From: Candidatus Rifleibacteriota bacterium
GTDB lineage: Bacteria > Vulcanimicrobiota > Xenobia > Xenobiales > Xenobiaceae
Length of the DNA stretch: 28,320 nt
NCBI GenBank assembly: GCA_900772775.1
Contig: CAAGRW010000158.1
Span: 1 to 28,320 of the forward strand
Direction: 5' to 3'
The translations under genes were made by a program, and so were the position numbers. How positions within the stretch are numbered: the stretch's first letter is position 1; each line of letters begins with the position of its first letter. This document shows positions 1 through 7,103 of this stretch, one piece after another. The notes below the pieces were generated by a model, which searched no databases, had not been told where the DNA came from, and saw nothing but the letters and a program-made list of their open reading frames with translations.

Positions 1-42
1 AAAATTTCTGTTTGTTTGAAGGAGTGGGAGGCCTTTAATTGA

Positions 43-474
43 ATGCGCACCATCATGTTTTCAGAAGTAATCTCTTATCAGGCCTCTAATCAGGGTTCTG
101 CCCAGGGGCTTTATAACATCACCCAGCAGATTAACGATGTTGTGAAGCACAGCAACATCGAGAACGGTATGTGCAACCTTTTTGTTTTGCATACCTCCTG
201 CAGTTTGTGCATTCAAGAGAATCATGATCCCAATGCTCGTCATGATCTCGAAGAGTGGATGATTCGTACCATTCCCTTCACTGACTGGTTCAAACATGTC
301 GAAGAAGGCGAAGACGATATGCCTTCCCACATCAAGTCTGCCATTACCAACGTTTGCTTAACCATTCCCGTTATCGATGGTAAGTTGGCTATGGGACAGT
401 GGCAAGGTATTTACCTTTGGGAGCATCGCAACAATCCCAACGCTCGTAAAATCCGCGTCACTCTTTGGAGCTAA
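43..474 (+). CDS. YjbQ / UPF0047 family protein
   Basis: This 143-residue protein matches the YjbQ (UPF0047) family in length and motifs. Visible family features are the HTSCS segment with H50, the acidic ENHDPNA turn (residues 59-65), the GEDDMPSHIKSA signature (residues 89-100, with H96), and a C-terminal WQGIYLWEHR motif. Members form trimers, and some have weak thiamine-phosphate-synthase activity in E. coli, but their physiological role is not settled. The start at 43 follows a purine-rich GGAGTGGGAG stretch at 21-30. A second ATG at 55 is possible but lies further from the ribosome site. The pseudouridine synthase begins 27 bases downstream, so the two are probably cotranscribed. The family assignment is secure; the biochemical role is not. 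Confidence 0.9.
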   Translation: MRTIMFSEVISYQASNQGSAQGLYNITQQINDVVKHSNIENGMCNLFVLHTSCSLCIQENHDPNARHDLEEWMIRTIPFTDWFKHVEEGEDDMPSHIKSAITNVCLTIPVIDGKLAMGQWQGIYLWEHRNNPNARKIRVTLWS

Positions 475-501
475 TTTAGACACTTTCGAATTAAGCATAA
501 T

Positions 502-1209
502 ATGACTGCAGAACGTTTACAGAAACTTATGGCTTCCAGCGGGGTTGGCTCACGTAGATATTGTGAGTCTCTCATTACCGGTGGTCAAGTAAAAGTAAAC
601 GGACTGGTCGCTTCTTTGGGTGATAGAGCCGATCTTGACAACGACGATGTCGAAGTTGTCGGTTGGGGAAAAGTCGCTAAGGTTGTATCTGATAGAATTT
701 ATATAGTTCTCAATAAGCCGCGCGGTTTTGTTTCTACCGTTAAAGATCAGGCTGATCGTCCTACTGTTATGGAATTCGTTAAAGATATTCCGGTTCGCAT
801 CTATCCTGTCGGAAGATTGGATCGCGATACGGAAGGTTTGCTCATTTTTACCAATGATGGAGAGCTGACCAACAAATTGCTCCATCCCAGTAGCTTGATT
901 GATAAAGTCTATGTGGCTAATGTGGATATTACTCCCGGTGAACGTGAAGTCAGATTCTTAGAAGAGGGAATTTGCCTTGACGACGGTTGGACTGCTCCGG
1001 CCAAAGTAAAAATTTTGGCGGAAAATGTTGTGCAAATCACTATCCACGAGGGGCGTAAGCGTCAGGTGCGCCGTATGCTGGCTGCTGTAGGCTGCAAGGT
1101 CAAGAAGCTGGAGAGAATAAAATTGGGGCCGATCAATTTAGGTAATCTGCCCCGTGGCAAGTATCGTCGCTTGAGTGAGAGCGAAATTAAAGCTCTGAAA
1201 AAATTGTAA
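502..1209 (+). CDS. Pseudouridine synthase, RsuA/RluB family
   Basis: This 235-residue enzyme should convert a specific uridine to pseudouridine in rRNA. Residues 1-60 form an S4 RNA-binding domain that starts with ERLQKLMASSGVGSRR. The catalytic domain carries GRLDRDTEGLLIFTNDGEL, in which D107 is the expected catalytic aspartate, and later the EGRKRQVRRM motif near residue 180. Length and domain order fit RsuA/RluB/RluE. Which rRNA site it modifies cannot be told from the sequence, so no symbol is given. There is no strong Shine-Dalgarno site before the ATG, which is consistent with translation coupled to the upstream gene 27 bases away. A strong terminator follows. Confidence 0.93.
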   Translation: MTAERLQKLMASSGVGSRRYCESLITGGQVKVNGLVASLGDRADLDNDDVEVVGWGKVAKVVSDRIYIVLNKPRGFVSTVKDQADRPTVMEFVKDIPVRIYPVGRLDRDTEGLLIFTNDGELTNKLLHPSSLIDKVYVANVDITPGEREVRFLEEGICLDDGWTAPAKVKILAENVVQITIHEGRKRQVRRMLAAVGCKVKKLERIKLGPINLGNLPRGKYRRLSESEIKALKKL

Positions 1210-1234
1210 AATTCAGAATTGCTTGCCCTTATAG

Positions 1235-1260
1235 AAAAGCTCCCTGTTGGGAGCTTTTTT
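1235..1260 (+). terminator. Intrinsic terminator after pseudouridine synthase
   Basis: A perfect 10-bp stem AAAAGCTCCC / GGGAGCTTTT with a TGTT loop is followed by a T run. It lies between two convergent genes. On the minus strand only a short T run follows, so it works mainly in the plus direction and may weakly serve the convergent membrane-protein gene. Confidence 0.9.
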
Positions 1261-1289
1261 TATCGCTTCTTTTTTACTTTAATTTCGCC

Positions 1290-1874
1290 TTAGATAAACA
1301 GACTTTGCTTTTTGGCTAAACGGCGCACCGTCTTGATATCTGCGCACAATTTGTCATATTTTGGGAAGAAGAAACGTTCTATCAAGAAGCTAACTTTTCC
1401 GTCACTGATTACTGTATAGTCAAAGATACTTTTGGTCTGCTTTGTTTCGGTAGCTGTTTGAAAGTCTTTCCAAGCCATATTCACAGGCTTGCCTCGTCCA
1501 TTATCGTAGATCAAATATATTGGGGTAAGGATGACGGTTCTGCCCTTAAAACGGTAATAAGAGATAATTATTACACATATGCTTATTAAAGCTAATAAAA
1601 TAGGCAAAGAACCCAATACGATGACATCAGGCTCGATTATGCCTCCACGTCCGCTCATCATCATAATGCCAGATCTTACAAGTAGTACGGCTAGCACGGT
1701 GACAATGCAGGAAACTATATAAAAATTTTTCATTGAAGACTTATAAATGACTTTCTTATCAAGTACATCATCTTTGTCTTCAGTAGTTGCCGGATTGTCA
1801 ACAGGAGGAACCTGAGACTCGGAAGTATTATCTTGGCCCTGAGAGGGGGTATCTTTTAAAGTATCTTCACTCAC
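1290..1874 (-). CDS. Hypothetical two-helix membrane protein
   Basis: I do not recognise this family. The protein has a hydrophilic Ser/Pro/Asp-rich N-terminal stretch, then two hydrophobic helices (IVSCIVTVLAVLLV and VIVLGSLPILLALISICVII) separated by a short Gly-rich loop. About 85 soluble residues follow, ending at the C-terminus with KKQSLFI. The soluble part alternates beta-like segments (GRTVILTPIYLIYD, DYTVISDGKVSFLIE) and could be a small PH-like fold, which is inference. The frame stays open upstream to 2039, but that would run 62 bases into dnaG. I therefore place the start at the GTG at 1874 (194 aa), with a TTG two codons upstream and an internal ATG at the first helix as alternatives. 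None has a convincing ribosome site, so the N-terminus is uncertain. Confidence 0.6.
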   Translation of the reverse strand: MSEDTLKDTPSQGQDNTSESQVPPVDNPATTEDKDDVLDKKVIYKSSMKNFYIVSCIVTVLAVLLVRSGIMMMSGRGGIIEPDVIVLGSLPILLALISICVIIISYYRFKGRTVILTPIYLIYDNGRGKPVNMAWKDFQTATETKQTKSIFDYTVISDGKVSFLIERFFFPKYDKLCADIKTVRRLAKKQSLFI

Positions 1875-1977
1875 CCTCAAAAAATTATTGAAAAAAGTCG
1901 GAAATCCCTTCCGTGAAGCTTTGTATACTGCAAGGTAACTTCCACAAAGGAGCTGCCGAGCGAATAGGATTTTATAT

Positions 1978-3717
1978 ATGAAAATTCCTGAATCAGCTAT
2001 CAATGAAATAAATAACCGTGTAGAAATTGCTGAAGTCATAGGCCGCTATTTGCAACTTCGGAGAGCCGGCAGCAAATATGTAGGCTTGTGTCCTTTTCAT
2101 AACGAGAAAACTCCATCTTTCAGTGTAGATCCAGATCGCCGTTTTTGGTATTGCTTTGGGTGTAAGCAAGGCGGAAACATTTTTCAATTTCTGATGAAAA
2201 TGGAAGGCATGGGATTTCCTGAAGCTGTACGCAAGTTGGCTGAGGAGACCGGAGTGGAAATAAAATGGGAAGCCGACAATGTCAAGCAAGATACTGCCAG
2301 ACAGAGATATTTGCAACTTTTAGATAGGGTTTGCAAATACTATAGCCATGTTTTGTTTGAAACAAGTGAAGGAGCGCCTGGTCGTGAGTATTTGTTGCAA
2401 CGGCGCATATCAAAGAATGTAGCAGAAAAATTTCGCTTGGGTTTTGCACCTATAAATTCTGCCACTTTACTAAAAGCTGTACATGAAGCCGGCTTCAGCG
2501 ATGAGGAATTGGTTCATTGCGGTATCTTTTTGCAGAGAGAACATGGAGTACGCGAACTTCTTAGTGGCCGTTTAATCTTTCCCATAACTGATTTCCAGGG
2601 GCGTGTTATCGCTATGGGAGGACGTATTTTAGGAACCGGTCTCCCTAAATATATTAACTCTCCAGAAACAGAAATTTATTCCAAAAGGTGCCACTTGTAC
2701 GGTCTCAATGTGGCTCGAGGGCCCATTTCACGTGAAAACAAAGCTATAGTGGTTGAAGGGTATCTCGATGTTATTTCTATGCATCAGATTGGCTTTGATT
2801 GTTGCGTTGCTTCTCTGGGCACTGCTCTAACTACCGAGCAAGCCAAATTACTAAAGCGCTATGCCACCCAAGTTATTTTAGCTTATGACGGCGATTCTGC
2901 CGGTGCTAAGGCTATTGTTAAAGGTAATGACGTTTTGGAAGAAGAGGGCTTACAAGTAATGACTGCAGTTTGGCCTGAAGGGGAGGATCCCGATTCTATG
3001 GCTGCTCGTGGTCGTCAAGCTGTCGAAAAAGTTCTCAATGAAAAAATGGGTATCGTAAAATTTGTGATTAAGAGGCAATTGAAGCTTACAGATACGAGCA
3101 CTCCTGAAGGCAAAGAAAATTTAGTTAAGCTTGTACTTCCGTTTATTGAAAAAATTCAAGATCCGGTGCGCCGCGATGCGTATGTGAGTGAATTGGCTTA
3201 TTATAGCGGCTTTGCCGAAAGCAAATTGGCTTTATATTTGCGCCGTCGTCAGCGCCAAACCACTTTTCGTTCTTCCTTTGAACCGACGCCGCGTCCCCGT
3301 CTTCTTAATACCGAAGAAAAATTGTTCAGTCTATGTACAAGGCACCCTGAATGGTTGGAGCAAGTTAAGAAGATCATCAGTCCAAGTTTGATAGAAAATG
3401 AATATTTGCGCCATTGGTTCACAAAACTTTGGCTTTGGGAGAAGACGGACGAGCCCATTAGCGTTACTGAGCTTATGGGAGATGAAGCTTCGGAAGAAGA
3501 TTGCGCTAAACTTACCGAAATTATGGCTTACGATCGCTTTGATTCAAACTTTGAAGATGTAATTCAGTTGGCTTCCAATATAAGGAATGAAAATTTGAAG
3601 AAATCATTGGACAAAATAAAGTATCAAATGTTTGAAAAGATGGCCTCTGGAAATTTGGCTGAAGACGATCCTCTCTATATTGAATATATGAATTTGCAAA
3701 AGATATTGCGTGGATAA
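1978..3717 (+). CDS. dnaG: DNA primase
   Basis: This 579-residue replicative primase makes the RNA primers used at the fork. The N-terminal CHC2 zinc-binding domain shows C38, H41, C59 and C62 in the pattern CPFH...YCFGC, followed by GGNIFQF. The catalytic core has the SPETEIYSK segment, then the TOPRIM fold with E260 in VVEGYLDV and the metal-binding D304-G-D306 in YDGDSAGAKA. A variable helical C-terminal region (about 430-579) should contact the DnaB helicase. The length is typical. The start is supported by AGGA about 9 bases before ATG 1978. Its position upstream of the sigma-factor gene is the conserved dnaG-rpoD arrangement. All expected active-site residues I can check are present. 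Confidence 0.97.
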   Translation: MKIPESAINEINNRVEIAEVIGRYLQLRRAGSKYVGLCPFHNEKTPSFSVDPDRRFWYCFGCKQGGNIFQFLMKMEGMGFPEAVRKLAEETGVEIKWEADNVKQDTARQRYLQLLDRVCKYYSHVLFETSEGAPGREYLLQRRISKNVAEKFRLGFAPINSATLLKAVHEAGFSDEELVHCGIFLQREHGVRELLSGRLIFPITDFQGRVIAMGGRILGTGLPKYINSPETEIYSKRCHLYGLNVARGPISRENKAIVVEGYLDVISMHQIGFDCCVASLGTALTTEQAKLLKRYATQVILAYDGDSAGAKAIVKGNDVLEEEGLQVMTAVWPEGEDPDSMAARGRQAVEKVLNEKMGIVKFVIKRQLKLTDTSTPEGKENLVKLVLPFIEKIQDPVRRDAYVSELAYYSGFAESKLALYLRRRQRQTTFRSSFEPTPRPRLLNTEEKLFSLCTRHPEWLEQVKKIISPSLIENEYLRHWFTKLWLWEKTDEPISVTELMGDEASEEDCAKLTEIMAYDRFDSNFEDVIQLASNIRNENLKKSLDKIKYQMFEKMASGNLAEDDPLYIEYMNLQKILRG

Positions 3718-4190
3718 AGTGTCAAATGGTTGTTCAAGCTTGAACTACTGGTTGTATTGGTGCTTGACGTTGCGCCAACAAAAACCTTAAGGAGGAAAAG
3801 CAGGAAAAACCATTTTTCTTAGGTATTAACAAAAGCTGTTGTCAATGGTAGAAAGATATGCCTATTTGCCGACAGTCAGAGTAGGGTCAGATAGTTTAGA
3901 CCGAGCACTTTGATAAAAAACAACACAATTGTATATAAAAATATTGTTTTGTCAGACAGAGCGCGGGGTAAAAGAGGAAGCGCTACGCGTATTCTCGTCT
4001 TTCTGTCTCCGATTTGTCTGCCACTTGTCGGCTTTTGTCGAGATATTGCAGCTTCGGACAAGCAAATTAGCTCTCTGCGGAGGGGGGCTTTCGTTCTTTT
4101 TCCGAATGTGCAGCAGTTCGTAGACTGCTTGTGTCAGCAACATTTGAGATAAGATTCTGTTTTTTTAGCAGCGTAAGGTAAAGGTTTGTT
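3718..4190 (+). other. dnaG-rpoD spacer, no convincing gene
   Basis: This 473-bp gap contains no ORF with a good start site. It holds a perfect 14-bp palindrome at 3732-3745 (GTTCAAGCTTGAAC), a hairpin at about 3757-3779 (TTGGTGC/GCGCCAA with one wobble), an isolated strong Shine-Dalgarno-like AAGGAGG at 3789-3795, and a small hairpin AGCAGT/ACTGCT at 4112-4129. A weak promoter candidate for the sigma gene is TTGTGT at 4129-4134 and TAAGAT at 4150-4155, with a short 15-bp spacer. No T run follows the 5' palindrome, so I do not call a terminator. The spacer probably carries a separate promoter and leader for rpoD; that is inference. Confidence 0.4.
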
Positions 4191-5927
4191 ATGGAAAATA
4201 TAAGGGGAGAAAAGCACACCAAGAGTATCTCAGAATTGGACCTAGGTACTTCTATGTCTGATTTATGTCTTGGAGCGGATCTCAGCTCTAGTGATAACCT
4301 TGGACTTGGTACTGTGGGGTCGGCTGCGAGCTACGGAGCGTACGATTGTGAAGATCTGGATTTGGTAGATGCCGCTCCGTCGTCCAATTTCGACGAACCT
4401 CCGGAACTTGTTGCTCCCGAACTGGCTCAAAAGAAGAGAGCGGAAGCGGCCAAACATGCCGAACTTGAACTAAAACTGGAAGAAGCCAGACAACAATTAA
4501 AAAAGGCCGAGGCTCTTAAGTCTAAATCTGCTAAAGTGGCGCATAAGCCTGCCAAAGCAAAGAAAAAGACCGACAGCTCTGTAGAAGTGACGGTAGACGA
4601 CCCAGTTCGCCAGTATCTAAAAGAGATAGGTCGAGTTGAATTGCTCACTCCTGAGCGTGAATGTGAGCTGGCTCAGAGCATTGAGAAGGGCAATGAAGCT
4701 GCCGAAACATTGCTTATGGAGCCTGGTTTCCGTGAGTTGGTTTTGGATCTTTTGAGTGAAGTTGCCGATAAACGTGACGTTCCCGGTTTTTCTCTCACTT
4801 TGGATGAAACTGAGCCCGATATAAACAAAGAAGACGATATTAACGATGCGGCTCCTACTTCGCATAGTACCCTGATTGATGTAGTCAATAGATTAAAGAC
4901 TTGTGATGCTAAAGTTTGGAGAATTAAGTTCCGTGAGTTGGTTGAGCGCCAAAAACTTGTTGAAGAGTGCTTCAATGAGGCTAAGCGCCAGTACCGTTTG
5001 GGAATACTCCGAGAAGTAAAAGACGAAGTCCCTAAAGCTAGAGAGCGTCTGGAGCGTTTCGAAGCTTTGGACAAGCTAGTTCGGGCTGGAAGTTCTTCCA
5101 AACGTGACCTTACCGAGGCCAATTTGCGTTTGGTAGTTAGCATCGCCAAGAAATATATCAGCCGCGGTATGCTCTTTTTAGACCTTATCCAGGAAGGCAA
5201 TTTGGGGCTTATCCGCGCTGTTGAAAAGTTTAACTATCGCAAAGGATACAAATTCAGTACCTATGCTACATGGTGGATCCGTCAAGCTATTACCAGAGCT
5301 TTGGCCGATCAAGCACGTACTATTCGTATCCCTGTGCATATGGTAGAAACGATCAATCGTCTCACTCGTGTTACCAGATTGCTGTTGCAAGAAAATGGTC
5401 GCGATCCAACGGTAGAAGAGATCGCCATGCGTATGTATCCTATCGATGAAGACGCACTTTGCAACGAATTAAGCGAACTTTATAAAGAGCCTATTACTCC
5501 TGAAGATAAGCGCTATCAAGAAAAAGTGGCAGAGCGGAAACGCAGTGCCGAAGCTAAGGTGCGCGAAATTCAGAAAATTGCTCAAGAGCCGATCTCTTTA
5601 GAAACTCCTATTGGTGAAGAAGAAGATTCTCACTTAGGCGATTTTATTGAAGATGAAGGTGCGGTTGCTCCTGCTGAAGCTGCAGCTAGAGTGTGGCTTA
5701 GTGAGCGCATTAAAGAAGTGTTAGATAAGCTTTCTGTGCGTGAGCGAGAGGTGCTTGAGTTGCGCTTCGGATTACGTGATGGCCATACACGCACTTTGGA
5801 AGAAGTAGGTAGTATATTTAAGGTTACGCGTGAGCGTATACGTCAAATCGAGGCTAAAGCTTTGCGCAAGTTGCGCTTACCAGAGCCGCGTAAGTTCTTG
5901 CAAGACTACTGGGACGCCAATAATTAG
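4191..5927 (+). CDS. rpoD: RNA polymerase primary sigma factor (sigma-70)
   Basis: This 578-residue protein directs RNA polymerase to housekeeping promoters. Region 1.2 begins near residue 136 (DDPVRQYLKEIGRVELLT). Regions 2.1-2.4 span about 305-385 and include NLRLVVSIAKKY, DLIQEGNLGLIRAVEKF and the -10-binding YATWWIRQAITRA. Region 3 follows with IRIPVHMVETINRL. Region 4.2 carries the -35-binding helix-turn-helix at about 534-562 (TLEEVGSIFKVTRERIRQIE). The first 135 residues are unusual: an acidic low-complexity stretch and then a Lys/Ala/Glu-rich probable coiled coil (about 80-125) in place of a recognisable region 1.1. The adjacent dnaG supports this being the primary rather than an alternative sigma factor. 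AAGG motifs sit just before the ATG. Confidence 0.95.
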   Translation: MENIRGEKHTKSISELDLGTSMSDLCLGADLSSSDNLGLGTVGSAASYGAYDCEDLDLVDAAPSSNFDEPPELVAPELAQKKRAEAAKHAELELKLEEARQQLKKAEALKSKSAKVAHKPAKAKKKTDSSVEVTVDDPVRQYLKEIGRVELLTPERECELAQSIEKGNEAAETLLMEPGFRELVLDLLSEVADKRDVPGFSLTLDETEPDINKEDDINDAAPTSHSTLIDVVNRLKTCDAKVWRIKFRELVERQKLVEECFNEAKRQYRLGILREVKDEVPKARERLERFEALDKLVRAGSSSKRDLTEANLRLVVSIAKKYISRGMLFLDLIQEGNLGLIRAVEKFNYRKGYKFSTYATWWIRQAITRALADQARTIRIPVHMVETINRLTRVTRLLLQENGRDPTVEEIAMRMYPIDEDALCNELSELYKEPITPEDKRYQEKVAERKRSAEAKVREIQKIAQEPISLETPIGEEEDSHLGDFIEDEGAVAPAEAAARVWLSERIKEVLDKLSVREREVLELRFGLRDGHTRTLEEVGSIFKVTRERIRQIEAKALRKLRLPEPRKFLQDYWDANN

Positions 5928-5972
5928 GCGACTTTCAGAAGCGGTTGTGATCATTTGGTGGAGTTGAAGAAT

Positions 5973-6941
5973 ATGTTTAGTTGCAAGCTGCAGAAGTTGT
6001 ATAAGCTATTAGGTCGTTGTTTAAAAACTTCTGCTGTGAGCTTAGGGTTGTTGGCCATTTTTATGAGCGGTGCTCAGGCATCTGAAAATCATACCGACTC
6101 TGCGGTGAAGGCTTCTACCAAGTCGCAAGTGATAGTAGCGCAAAAGCCGACGCCAAACACTAAATCAACTTCTGCATCTTCATCTCCAGCCAAAACAACC
6201 GCTTCGCCTGCTACTGCCGGATCTGAAAAAACTATTTCCGAAGCCAAGGCTCAAGCTCTTAGTCAGAAGGCTTTAGGCTTACGCGCTTACGCCCGTTTGC
6301 AAGTGCTGATCGAATACTACTTCATGGAAAGTGGCTTATATCCAGTCAGCTTAAAAACTTTGGAGCATAGTTTTAATGTCGGTTTGCCAGCCGATGCTCC
6401 TAAAGTTGTCTTAGGAAACGATCCTCTTTCGGGCAAGCCTTTTGTTTATAGCGTAAGCAAAGATCGTCGCCATTACACTCTGTCTTTGCCTGAGCCTGCC
6501 AAATATGGTCAAGATATTCCTAGTTTGGAAACTATCGATTGGGGTTGGTTGCTTTTAGCTGCAGAAGGAAAGCGCATAGAGCGCTTACTTTCCGATTGTA
6601 CTCGGAATATTAATGAGTTGGCCACCGCTTGTGAGATCTATGCTAAAGATCACAACAAGGCTTTTCCTGCTAAATTGGAAGCTTTGCGTCCTCAGTATAT
6701 GTTCCGTGAATTGCGTTGCCCCGCTTCCGGAAAACCATATATATATGTGTTTAGACGCGGAGGCTACACTATAGAGTGTCCTGAAGCTCATAAACATGGC
6801 TTGGGGTCTTTGAAATACGATTCCGATAAGGGACTTCTTGTTACTAGTGCTGACAGTGAAAATGCCCAAGGAACCCAAAAAACTGAAACCACGTCTACTA
6901 CCGATTCTACCTCCAAAACGCAAAGTAAAATCAAACAGTAG
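5973..6941 (+). CDS. Exported protein with two pseudopilin-like domains
   Basis: The start is ATG 5973, about 10 bases after GGTGGAG; upstream TTG/GTG codons in frame would lie within or before that site. The 322-residue product begins with a basic stretch and a hydrophobic signal peptide (SAVSLGLLAIFMSGAQA, cleavage likely after AQA), then a Ser/Thr/Pro/Ala-rich linker. Two related domains follow, at about 100-180 and 211-276. Each has an N-terminal helix with Tyr residues, a Y/F-P-x-x-L segment, then a SGKPF/Y-x-Y turn, a strand with Y-T and a PE-A-K-G ending. This resembles the C-terminal globular part of GspG-type pseudopilins, but the pilin N-terminal methylation helix is absent. The C-terminus is Thr/Ser/Gln-rich. 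The function is unknown; the gene follows rpoD by 45 bp. Confidence 0.75.
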   Translation: MFSCKLQKLYKLLGRCLKTSAVSLGLLAIFMSGAQASENHTDSAVKASTKSQVIVAQKPTPNTKSTSASSSPAKTTASPATAGSEKTISEAKAQALSQKALGLRAYARLQVLIEYYFMESGLYPVSLKTLEHSFNVGLPADAPKVVLGNDPLSGKPFVYSVSKDRRHYTLSLPEPAKYGQDIPSLETIDWGWLLLAAEGKRIERLLSDCTRNINELATACEIYAKDHNKAFPAKLEALRPQYMFRELRCPASGKPYIYVFRRGGYTIECPEAHKHGLGSLKYDSDKGLLVTSADSENAQGTQKTETTSTTDSTSKTQSKIKQ

Positions 6942-7024
6942 TCTTCTTTTGCTTTGCATTGATATATTTTTCAGCATTACTTTTATACTTACAATTTTTT
7001 GTTAGATGATTTGAGTTATGCCCA

Positions 7025-7073
7025 AGCGTCTTGAGAATCAAGCTTAAGTCGTTCTCGAGACGCTCTTTTTTTT
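7025..7073 (+). terminator. Intrinsic terminator upstream of DEAD-box gene
   Basis: A 13-bp stem (7025-7037 AGCGTCTTGAGAA with 7052-7064 TTCTCGAGACGCT, one G-U wobble) has a 14-base loop and is followed by C and eight T. It ends the exported-protein transcript. Confidence 0.92.
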
Positions 7074-7103
7074 GTATTTTCGATAAAATTGAAAGGTTAA
7101 AAT

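Noticed and set aside
3789..3795. Perfect Shine-Dalgarno AAGGAGG
   Set aside because: No ATG, GTG or TTG lies at the right distance with a frame longer than a few codons; kept only as a note in the spacer.
3910..4152. 80-codon plus-strand frame in the dnaG-rpoD spacer
   Set aside because: It starts at TTG without a ribosome site and has no recognisable composition; treated as non-coding.
4673..5200. 175-codon open frame on the minus strand
   Set aside because: It lies wholly inside the sigma-factor coding region; its product is low-complexity Ser/Arg/Leu with no start signal, a mirror of the real frame.
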